A stretch of DNA of 5,128 nucleotides, from positions 1-5,128 of the forward strand of contig DAOTZS010000094.1 in NCBI GenBank assembly GCA_034434335.1. Direction: 5' to 3'. Of this stretch, positions 1 through 4,879 are shown in pieces. Below the pieces are notes generated by a model, which worked only from the letters and a program-made list of their open reading frames with translations, was not told where the DNA came from and did no database searches. The stretch comes from DAOTZS01 sp034434335. Lineage in GTDB: Bacteria; Chloroflexota; Anaerolineae; CG2-30-64-16. Made by a program: the position numbers and the translations under genes. Each line of letters starts with the position of its first letter. The stretch's first letter is position 1.

Positions 1-83
1 CGCGGCACGCCACAGCCGGCCAGGGAGATCGTCACCAACAGCAACACTGCCACCAAAAGGGCAGTGCGAAGTTTTCTATTCAC
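1..83 (-). CDS. yidC: YidC-type membrane protein insertase, N-terminal fragment with lipoprotein signal peptide (runs off window)
   Basis: Only the first 27 codons are present. The reading frame opens with GTG at 83, preceded by an AGGAG ribosome binding site six nucleotides upstream. The visible residues form a classical lipoprotein signal: a basic start (N2-R-K-L-R6), a hydrophobic core of about 15 residues (L9 to L21), and the lipobox L21-A-G-C24, whose Cys24 would be lipidated after signal peptidase II cleavage. YidC/Oxa1 insertases place proteins into the cytoplasmic membrane, and in many Gram-positive and related bacteria they start as lipoproteins. The identity rests on the conserved order rpmH-rnpA-yidD-yidC, not on any domain seen here. 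Another lipoprotein cannot be excluded. The gap to yidD is 62 nt with no clear promoter, so co-transcription is likely. Confidence 0.68.
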   Translation of the reverse strand, partial: MNRKLRTALLVAVLLLVTISLAGCGVP

Positions 84-100
84 CCTCGACTCCTACACAA
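84..100 (-). promoter_or_regulatory. Ribosome binding site fixing the GTG start of yidC
   Basis: On the minus strand the sequence reads TAGGAG, then TCGAGG, then the GTG start at 83. A strong Shine-Dalgarno core with six-nucleotide spacing supports this non-ATG start. Confidence 0.6.
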
Positions 101-145
101 TCGCAAATAGCCGTGCCTGCAAGTCCACACCGCTCAGGAAGGGGC

Positions 146-355
146 TCAGGGCACAGGGTCATATCCGCCAGGATGCCAGGGATGGCACCGGCTCAGACGG
201 CGCAGCCCCAGCCATCCACCGCGCAAGACGCCATACCTGGCAATGGCTTCGTAGGTATACTCGGAGCAGGTGGGGGTAAAACGACAGGATGGCGGCAGGG
301 CAGGCGAAATCCACCTTTTGTAGAAGCGCAATAACGCTAAGACAATCCTTTTCAC
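146..355 (-). CDS. yidD: Membrane protein insertion efficiency factor YidD
   Basis: A 69-residue protein of the YidD (DUF37) family, a small membrane-associated factor that helps YidC-dependent insertion of inner membrane proteins. The family signature is clear. An amphipathic, basic N-terminus (K2-R3, then residues 4-20 ending in the R-x2-S-P pattern) is followed by C24-R-F-x-P-T-C30-S-E-Y33. The end has C57-H-P-W-H-P-G-G-Y-D-P-V, the usual terminus of the family. The three conserved cysteines (24, 30, 57) are all present. Length is typical (70-90 aa). It starts with GTG at 355, and that codon overlaps the rnpA TGA stop (shared GTGA, 352-355), so translation is probably coupled to rnpA. The gene sits between rnpA and yidC, the normal place for this family. 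Confidence 0.95.
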   Translation of the reverse strand: MKRIVLALLRFYKRWISPALPPSCRFTPTCSEYTYEAIARYGVLRGGWLGLRRLSRCHPWHPGGYDPVP

Positions 356-738
356 ACGCCCTCTACGCCTATTCCAGATGCACCTGACGCCGGCTGGGAA
401 GTCCCCTTCAGCACTCCTGCCCGCCGCAGCAGTTGGAGGCAGGCGCTCTGCAAAAGTGCGAAATCCGCCTCATTAACCCCCGGCCGGGCGATCAGCACCA
501 TATCCCATCCAGGCTCAATCAGGTCCCACACCAGGCGTATAGCCTCGCTGATCCGGCGCCGGGCCCGGTTGCGCTGCACAGCGCCTCCCAGGCGCCGACT
601 GACCGTAAAACCACACCTGCTAACAGACAACTGATTCGGCAGAAGGCACAACACCAGCCAGGGGTGGGCGTAGCTCCTGCCCTCTTGCCGCACCTGCTGG
701 AAACGTCCCTTATCCCGCAGGCGATAGCGGCGCTTCAA
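352..738 (-). CDS. rnpA: Ribonuclease P protein component (C5 protein)
   Basis: A 128-residue basic protein that binds the RNase P RNA and helps position precursor tRNAs for removal of the 5' leader. It shows the family layout: K2-R-R-Y-R-L-R8 and F13 at the start, a central G43-F-T-V-S-R-R strand, and the hallmark RNR helix R56-N-R-A-R-R-R-I-S-E-A66 that contacts the RNA. The last ~20 residues, rich in Gly, Ser and Ala, extend beyond the conserved fold. The start is taken as TTG at 738. The frame has an upstream stop at 751-753, and the first residues (L/M-K-R-R-Y-R-L) fit the family beginning. No strong Shine-Dalgarno is visible, and it begins 4 nt after the rpmH stop, so it is probably translated by coupling or re-initiation. 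Confidence 0.95.
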   Translation of the reverse strand: MKRRYRLRDKGRFQQVRQEGRSYAHPWLVLCLLPNQLSVSRCGFTVSRRLGGAVQRNRARRRISEAIRLVWDLIEPGWDMVLIARPGVNEADFALLQSACLQLLRRAGVLKGTSQPASGASGIGVEGV

Positions 739-742
739 GTGA

Positions 743-883
743 TCACACCGTCAGGCGTTTGCGTCCCTTAGCCAGGCGCGCCTTCAAAACGCGGCGGCCA
801 CCGGTCGTTTTCATCCGGCTGAAGAAGCCGTGCACGCGTGCTCGACGCCGCCTCTTGGGTTGATAGGTCCGTTTGGTCGCCAT
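743..883 (-). CDS. rpmH: Large ribosomal subunit protein bL34
   Basis: A 46-residue, very basic ribosomal protein of the 50S subunit. It starts at ATG 883 and ends with TGA at 743-745. Conserved landmarks are K4-R-T-Y-Q-P-K-R-R-R-R (residues 4-14), H18-G-F-F-S-R-M-K (18-25), T27-G-G-R-R-V-L-K (27-34) and the terminal R36-L-A-K-G-R-K-R-L. This is the full length of the family (44-47 aa). A GGGAG-type ribosome binding site lies 10 nt upstream. It is the first gene of the rpmH-rnpA-yidD-yidC block, served by a consensus promoter about 220 nt upstream. The residue after Met is Ala rather than the common Lys, and Y8-Q-P-K is a normal variant of the family's N-terminal pattern. Identification is secure. 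Confidence 0.97.
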   Translation of the reverse strand: MATKRTYQPKRRRRARVHGFFSRMKTTGGRRVLKARLAKGRKRLTV

Positions 884-910
884 GATATGATCACTCCCTC
901 GCTTCTTTAC

Positions 911-948
911 AAAAAAATCAGCCGCGATGTCCGCAAGGACCAGGCGGC
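911..948 (-). terminator. Hairpin plus T7: intrinsic terminator or leader attenuator before rpmH
   Basis: Read on the minus strand, 948-921 folds into a stem: outer arms GCCGC (948-944) and GCGGC (925-921), a 3x3 internal loop, then an inner stem GTCC (940-937) and GGAC (932-929) closing a TTGC loop. Three bases (TGA) later comes T7 (917-911). The order hairpin then T-tract exists only on the minus strand, the transcribed one. It lies downstream of the rpmH promoter and 27 nt before the rpmH ATG. It could therefore end nif3-operon transcripts, attenuate rpmH-operon transcripts, or both. The interrupted stem and 3-nt offset make it weaker than an ideal terminator. Confidence 0.5.
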
Positions 949-957
949 ATTATGATT

Positions 958-965
958 CCAACAGA
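958..965. repeat. Target-site duplication, left copy (CCAACAGA)
   Basis: The 8-bp sequence CCAACAGA abuts the outer edge of the left terminal inverted repeat. An identical copy abuts the right one at 1046-1053. This is what a transposition event with an 8-bp staggered cut leaves behind. Confidence 0.88.
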
Positions 966-1045
966 GTAACTATTCAGGCGGTGACTGGAAGTCACCCTGC
1001 ACGAAGTGCCCAGAGAGGGCGATTTCAATCGGCCTGAATAGTTAC
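966..1045. mobile_element. 80-bp MITE with perfect 14-bp terminal inverted repeats
   Basis: The ends GTAACTATTCAGGC (966-979) and GCCTGAATAGTTAC (1032-1045) are perfect reverse complements, and CCAACAGA lies directly outside each end as an exact direct repeat. There is no room for a transposase, so this is a non-autonomous, MITE-type element. The interior is also highly self-complementary. It holds a 7-bp hairpin GGTGACT/AGTCACC with a 3-nt loop (980-996), a GCAC-GAA-GTGC hairpin (999-1009), an alternative GCCC-AGAGA-GGGC hairpin (1008-1020), and CGAT-TTCA-ATCG (1020-1031). As RNA it could fold into a cloverleaf-like junction on a 14-bp stem. The end sequence starting GTAA and the 8-bp duplication fit what I recall for the IS66 family; this parentage is inference. 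It lies in the 5' leader of rpmH. Confidence 0.85.
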
Positions 1046-1053
1046 CCAACAGA
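1046..1053. repeat. Target-site duplication, right copy (CCAACAGA)
   Basis: An exact copy of 958-965, directly outside the right terminal inverted repeat. Perfect identity of both copies and of the inverted repeats suggests a fairly recent insertion. Confidence 0.88.
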
Positions 1054-1106
1054 AAAAGCAGGCGAGACAACAGGGATGCCTCACCCACTTTGCCCAAAGC
1101 AAGGGC

Positions 1107-1136
1107 ATTATAACCTTTAGCGGCACCCAGTGTCAA
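1107..1136 (-). promoter_or_regulatory. Consensus sigma-70-type promoter for the rpmH operon
   Basis: On the minus strand a perfect -35 hexamer TTGACA (1136-1131) and a perfect -10 hexamer TATAAT (1112-1107) are separated by 18 nt. The expected start site is near 1100, giving a leader of about 217 nt before the rpmH ATG at 883. The -35 box begins one base past the nif3 stop codon, so the promoter uses the very start of the intergenic region. Full-consensus hexamers fit the strong expression of a ribosomal protein gene. Confidence 0.85.
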
Positions 1137-1137
1137 A

Positions 1138-1890
1138 TCAGAGACCGGTCGGCCGGTCAAGGAAGTGGCCTGGCAGGCCGAACCGGGCTCCCAGATGGTC
1201 GGCCAGCGCCTTCAGTCCCAACGTTTCGCTGGCATAATGCCCCACGAAGAACACGTTAAGGCCATACTCGGACGCGTCGTGGTAGTGGCTGTGGCTGGTC
1301 TCACCGGTGATAAAGGTATCGCACCTGGCTGCGGCTGCGGTCGGGATATCGCTGGCCGCGGCCCCGCTGATAATGCCCACCCGCCTGATCTCCTCCGGGC
1401 CGCCGGCTAAAAGCAGAGGCGGGTATCCCAGCCAGGCGCTCAGTTGGGTAGCCAGTTGTGCGCGCGTCACCCCAGGCGGTGCCTGGGCGATCACCCCCAC
1501 CGGCGTGCCCAAGACCTCGCCAAAGGTGCTCACCGGGCTAAGCCCCAGCAGGCGTGCCAGTTGCACATTGTTGCCAACCTCGGGGTGGCCATCCAGCGGC
1601 AGGTGGGCGGCATAGAGGGAACAATTGGCGTCCAGCAATGCCTGCAGGCGCCGGCGGTGTGGACCCACCACCATCAGCGGTTTGCCCCAGAACAGGCCAT
1701 GGTGCACGATCAGCATCTGAGCACCGCAGGCCACAGCCCCTGTGATCGTCGCGTAACTGGCATCCACCGCAAAGGCCAGGCGCTCCACCTCGTCCGCGCC
1801 CTCCACCTGCAGGCCGTTCTCGCTGTAATCCTTGAAGGCACGGATGGCCAGGTACTCATCCAGATAGGCAACCAATGTATCGCGTCTCAT
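1138..1890 (-). CDS. Nif3-like dinuclear metal center protein (YbgI/YqfO family)
   Basis: A 250-residue Nif3/YbgI-type protein, usually a hexameric toroid binding two metal ions per subunit. The biochemical role is not settled; databases often label it 'GTP cyclohydrolase 1 type 2 homolog'. The metal ligands match E. coli YbgI (H63, H64, D101, H215, E219): here H63-H64-G, D100 in H-L-P-L-D-G-H-P, and H218/E222 in G-H-Y-A-S-E-T-L-G. Other family landmarks are E24-N-G-L-Q28 and G196-E-T-S-H200. The short form is present, without the PII-like insert of the ~370-aa YqfO proteins. ATG at 1890 is chosen over an in-frame GTG at 1896. An AGAGG site lies six nucleotides before the ATG but would directly abut the GTG. 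The gene follows the MFS gene by 21 nt and is probably the last of the rnd unit. Confidence 0.94.
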   Translation of the reverse strand: MRRDTLVAYLDEYLAIRAFKDYSENGLQVEGADEVERLAFAVDASYATITGAVACGAQMLIVHHGLFWGKPLMVVGPHRRRLQALLDANCSLYAAHLPLDGHPEVGNNVQLARLLGLSPVSTFGEVLGTPVGVIAQAPPGVTRAQLATQLSAWLGYPPLLLAGGPEEIRRVGIISGAAASDIPTAAAARCDTFITGETSHSHYHDASEYGLNVFFVGHYASETLGLKALADHLGARFGLPGHFLDRPTGL

Positions 1891-1911
1891 CCACACCCTC
1901 TTTCGGCCTGC

Positions 1912-3369
1912 TCAGGCATCCGTGCCCGGCCGGCTCGAGGCATCTCCTGGGGCGTGCTTCTCCTCTCGGGCCTCACCTTGGGGAACCACCTGTGTATTCC
2001 CTCTCCTTGCGAGCAGGGCAGGCACTGTAAAGCGGCGAGGCAGGCGCACGCCAAACCGGCCAATAGCTGCGCTCAACACGGTCAGAGCTACGGTTGCCCC
2101 ACCCACGATCTGCAACACGCGCGGGATGCCGATGGCGTCGGCGATGCCCCCTAAGGCTAACATCGGTGGGATGCCTACCAGGTTGTTGAGCATGAATTGT
2201 ACTGAGAAGACCCGTCCCCGCAGTTGCGCCGGGGTGTATTGCTGCAACATGGTTTGGGCCAGGATGTTAGCGGCCGAGAGGCAGAGGCCCAGCACAAATC
2301 CCAGCGCCATGGTGGCCGTGGTAAGGCTGAAAGCCGCATGGGGATAGACGCGCAGGATGGGCTGTAGCAGGCGATTGTACTCCAGGCTGAGCAACCCCAA
2401 CGCCCAAAAACTCAGGCCGGCCAGGGTCAACGAGAGATAGCCAAACCCCACCCGGCGCAGCAGATAGCCCCAGCGCCCCACCAGCCCGGAAGCCAGCAGC
2501 ATCCCGGCCCCCGCGGGAGCAAAGACGATCACGGCGCTCTGCGCGCTCATCCCCAAGACGCGCGCCGCATAGCCCGGCGCCATCATGGCCATCACCATCA
2601 CCAGGGTGGTAATCGTGACCAGGTGTGTCATGGCTGCCTGTAAGCGGCGTTGCCCAGACACAAACTGCAGGCCGGCCTTGAATTCAAGCCAGAACCTGCG
2701 CCACCCCGACAGGCTCTCATCATACATGGCGGCCAGGGGTGCCTCCACCGCGGCCATCAACTGCCTGTCGGTGGGGATGGTGGACACCAGGCCGGCCGCC
2801 ATCAGGTACATGACAGCAATGACCCCGAAGCCACCCTGCACCCGGAAAATCCCAACCGCCAGCGGCCCCAGGATCAGCAGGCCGATCACCTGGGACAAGA
2901 CCATGGTGAGGGTAAAGAGCGAGTTGGCGGCCATCAGGCGTTCTTCCCCTACCAGCAGCGGGATGGTAGAGGCCTCAGCGGGGCTGAAGAATTGGGCCAG
3001 CGTGGCAGTAAGGAAGGTGAGCAGATAGATGGCCAGCAGCTCCCATGGGCCATGCAAGGTGGTCAGCACCAGGAGATAACTGGTGGCCAGCCCCACCCGG
3101 ATCAGGTTGGAGGCCACCAGTACCCATTTCTTGGGGAAGCGGTCCACCACCACCCCGGCCACCGGGCTGAAGATCACCCCGGGCAGGGTGAAGGCCAGGA
3201 TGGTAAGCCCCAGGTGCACACTCGACCCTGTGAGCTGCTCGATGAGCACCATCTGGATAAAGTGGATGGCATGCTGGGAGGTCTGCGCAAGCCACTGCGC
3301 CATCCACAGGGCACGGAAGTGCCGATTAGCCAGGACGGGCCCAAACCCGCCCTTTGATGGCTGAAGCAT
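1912..3369 (-). CDS. Major facilitator superfamily transporter (MFS_3 / EntS-like)
   Basis: A 485-residue polytopic membrane protein of the major facilitator superfamily, probably a drug or metabolite exporter; the substrate cannot be told. Hydrophobic segments run through residues ~20-440, compatible with 12 helices. Motif A, in the loop after helix 2, reads G72-V-V-V-D-R-F-P-K-K81. After helix 4 comes the F128-S-P-A-E-A-S-T-I-P-L pattern and the A147-A-N-S motif typical of the MFS_3 branch. The matching second-half loop is Q382-L-R-G-R-V-F-S389. A charged middle stretch (200-245) is the central cytoplasmic loop. The last ~40 residues are hydrophilic, a soluble tail. The start is ATG 3369; the nearest AGGAG is 16 nt upstream, overlapping the DUF951 stop, which is unusually far. 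It lies 20 nt after the DUF951 gene. Confidence 0.92.
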   Translation of the reverse strand: MLQPSKGGFGPVLANRHFRALWMAQWLAQTSQHAIHFIQMVLIEQLTGSSVHLGLTILAFTLPGVIFSPVAGVVVDRFPKKWVLVASNLIRVGLATSYLLVLTTLHGPWELLAIYLLTFLTATLAQFFSPAEASTIPLLVGEERLMAANSLFTLTMVLSQVIGLLILGPLAVGIFRVQGGFGVIAVMYLMAAGLVSTIPTDRQLMAAVEAPLAAMYDESLSGWRRFWLEFKAGLQFVSGQRRLQAAMTHLVTITTLVMVMAMMAPGYAARVLGMSAQSAVIVFAPAGAGMLLASGLVGRWGYLLRRVGFGYLSLTLAGLSFWALGLLSLEYNRLLQPILRVYPHAAFSLTTATMALGFVLGLCLSAANILAQTMLQQYTPAQLRGRVFSVQFMLNNLVGIPPMLALGGIADAIGIPRVLQIVGGATVALTVLSAAIGRFGVRLPRRFTVPALLARRGNTQVVPQGEAREEKHAPGDASSRPGTDA

Positions 3370-3389
3370 CGCCCGGTAACTATCTCTCC

Positions 3390-3653
3390 TCAGGTGTTCT
3401 TTATATCATCATGGGCAGCGCGGCTGTCGTGAGGCAGAGCGGCGGTGGCCGCCTCCTCGGCCGATGTGCTGCGTTGTACCAGCGCCTTCACCTGGCGGAT
3501 AAACCGGCTGCGCGGCATGAGAACCCGACGCCCACACCGGGTGCAGCGTATGCCGATATCGGCGCCGAGGCGTACGACCTCCCACTGGAAACTGCCACAG
3601 GGATGTGGCTTGCGCATACGCACCACATCTCCGATCCGTATTTCGTCGTACAT
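3390..3653 (-). CDS. DUF951 family protein (small Cys-containing protein of unknown function)
   Basis: An 87-residue protein. Residues 1-58 match the DUF951 family as I know it from Firmicutes (YyzM-like): G8-D-V-V-R-M-R-K-P-H-P-C-G20, W24-E-V-V-R-L-G-A-D-I33, C37-x-x-C40-G-R, and P47-R-S-R-F51. The fold looks like a small beta barrel. C19, C37 and C40 with H17 could bind zinc, but that is inference. The role is unknown; the basic surface and SH3/OB-like look would fit nucleic acid binding. Most relatives have about 60-70 residues, so the 29-residue, Ala/Ser-rich and charged C-terminal tail is an extension. The start is ATG 3653, three nucleotides after the rnd stop, with a GGGGTGA ribosome binding site inside the end of rnd, which suggests translational coupling to rnd. 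Confidence 0.9.
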   Translation of the reverse strand: MYDEIRIGDVVRMRKPHPCGSFQWEVVRLGADIGIRCTRCGRRVLMPRSRFIRQVKALVQRSTSAEEAATAALPHDSRAAHDDIKNT

Positions 3654-3656
3654 TCG

Positions 3657-4844
3657 TCACCCCCGACGCCTCGCGCCTCTCACCACTTGCAGGATCTCTG
3701 CCCCGTACTCCTCGAGCTTCCACGTGCCCATGACCTGAAGGCTGGCCAGTTCGGCCAGGGTAGCCGGTGCACGGCGGGCAATAGCCATCAACGCTTCGTT
3801 GGTCAGGATCAGGTCGCTATCCACCCCGCGCTCGGCGGCGCGCCTGGCACGCCAGGCGCGCAGTTGGTCGAAGCAGGCTAAGGTCAGGGGATCAGGGCGA
3901 TCATCATCCCGACGTGCAGGTGGCTCGGGTATCGGCGCGACCTGGCCGCGCGCGATCGCTGCCAGGATGGCCGGCCCAAACCGGGCCGCCTGACGCCGCG
4001 GCAATGGCAGTTCGTCCAAACGCCGCGGCTGCTGTCGGCTCAGCCGCACCAGCATTTCATCGTTGAGCACCCTGAACGGAGGGCGGTCCAAAGCGCGCGC
4101 CTGGCTGTCACGCCACAGGTAGAGCTCCCGCAACACGGCCAATTCGCGCGGCCCCAGCTCCCTGGCCCCCTTCACGCGCCAGAAACCATCGGAGGCAAAC
4201 GACTTCTCCACGTACTCCACGTGTGGCAGGGCAGCAAACGCCTCCTGGGCTTCACGCCAGCGCCGCCGGGCCTGCAATTCGCGCACCTGCAAATCCCGCA
4301 GGGGCAGCAGATAGTGGCTGTCCAGCCTGGCATAACGCAACTGCTCCGTGCTGAGAGGCCGACGGCCCCAGTCGGTCAACTGGGTACGCTTGTCGAGGGC
4401 AACGCCAAAATGCTCTGCCAGCAGGGCTGCCAGCCCCACACGGCGCCAGCCCAGGATGCGGGCTGCCAGCATGGTGTCGAAGATGTGCGCGAACTGAAAG
4501 CCAAAATCGCGCTTCAGGACCAGGATGTCGTTCTCGGCCGCATGAAAGACCTTTTGCACCGCCGGGTTGGCCATGATCTGGCCCAGCTGGCTGATGTCGG
4601 GCAGGCTGAGGGGATCCACCAGGTAATCGGTGGTGGGAGTGCTGATCTGGATCAGGCACACTTTGTAGTAATAGCGATACAGGCTATCGGATTCGGTGTC
4701 CAGGGCCAGGGCGGGCTCGCCGGCCAGGGCCACCAACATAGCCTGGAACGCATCTGGGGTGGCCACCAGCACCGGCGCTGCGAGCACCTCATCGGGCAAG
4801 GGGAGCTCTTGTTGGCCTAACTGTGAGGCTCTTCTTTCCATCAT
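3657..4844 (-). CDS. rnd: Ribonuclease D (DEDDy 3'-5' exoribonuclease with two HRDC domains)
   Basis: A 395-residue exoribonuclease that trims 3' ends of tRNA precursors and other stable RNAs in the cytoplasm. The N-terminal DEDDy nuclease domain (about 25-190) has Exo I L48-D49-T-E51, Exo II H101-A-A-E-N-D106, and Exo III Y171-A-R-L-D175, so all four acidic residues and the tyrosine are present. Two helical HRDC domains follow, at about 231-298 and 319-390, as in E. coli RNase D (375 aa). The frame stays open upstream to 4997, but the extra 51 residues have no family counterpart and no ribosome binding site. ATG 4844 (or the adjacent ATG 4841) sits just after a good -10 box, so translation may be leaderless. 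It heads the unit rnd-DUF951-MFS-nif3. Confidence 0.93.
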   Translation of the reverse strand: MMERRASQLGQQELPLPDEVLAAPVLVATPDAFQAMLVALAGEPALALDTESDSLYRYYYKVCLIQISTPTTDYLVDPLSLPDISQLGQIMANPAVQKVFHAAENDILVLKRDFGFQFAHIFDTMLAARILGWRRVGLAALLAEHFGVALDKRTQLTDWGRRPLSTEQLRYARLDSHYLLPLRDLQVRELQARRRWREAQEAFAALPHVEYVEKSFASDGFWRVKGARELGPRELAVLRELYLWRDSQARALDRPPFRVLNDEMLVRLSRQQPRRLDELPLPRRQAARFGPAILAAIARGQVAPIPEPPARRDDDRPDPLTLACFDQLRAWRARRAAERGVDSDLILTNEALMAIARRAPATLAELASLQVMGTWKLEEYGAEILQVVRGARRRG

Positions 4845-4851
4845 GGTTTCA

Positions 4852-4879
4852 ATTATACGCGTAAAGTTGCTGTGGCCAA
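4852..4879 (-). promoter_or_regulatory. Putative promoter of the rnd operon, positioned for a leaderless mRNA
   Basis: On the minus strand TTGGCC (4879-4874, four of six matches to TTGACA) is followed after 16 nt by a perfect -10 hexamer TATAAT (4857-4852). Only 7 nt separate the -10 box from ATG 4844, so the transcript should start at or next to the start codon. No Shine-Dalgarno sequence is present before either ATG, consistent with a leaderless message. Confidence 0.6.

Noticed and set aside
949..954. CATAAT as a second -10 box (minus strand) between the MITE and the hairpin
   Set aside because: No acceptable -35 box at 16-18 nt, and a perfect promoter already exists upstream.
966..1045. 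A tRNA or other known structural RNA, because of the cloverleaf-like outline
   Set aside because: It lacks tRNA landmarks such as the T-loop GTTCGA-type sequence and a 7-bp acceptor; the flanking 8-bp duplication explains it better as a mobile element.
918..1160. An 80-codon minus-strand open frame across the rpmH leader
   Set aside because: It covers the rpmH promoter and the whole MITE, overlaps the nif3 end, has no ribosome binding site and no recognisable protein pattern.
1444..2154. Long plus-strand open frame opposite nif3 and the MFS gene (236 codons)
   Set aside because: It is antisense to two clear genes, low-complexity in His/Gln/Pro/Ala, and typical of the shadow frames of GC-rich DNA.
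2650..3357. Plus-strand open frame of 235 codons opposite the MFS gene
   Set aside because: Gly/His/Gln-rich translation with no domain features; it is the mirror of a well-supported transporter gene.
4221..4820. Plus-strand open frame of 199 codons opposite rnd
   Set aside because: It lies fully antisense to the RNase D nuclease domain, whose DEDDy residues are intact.
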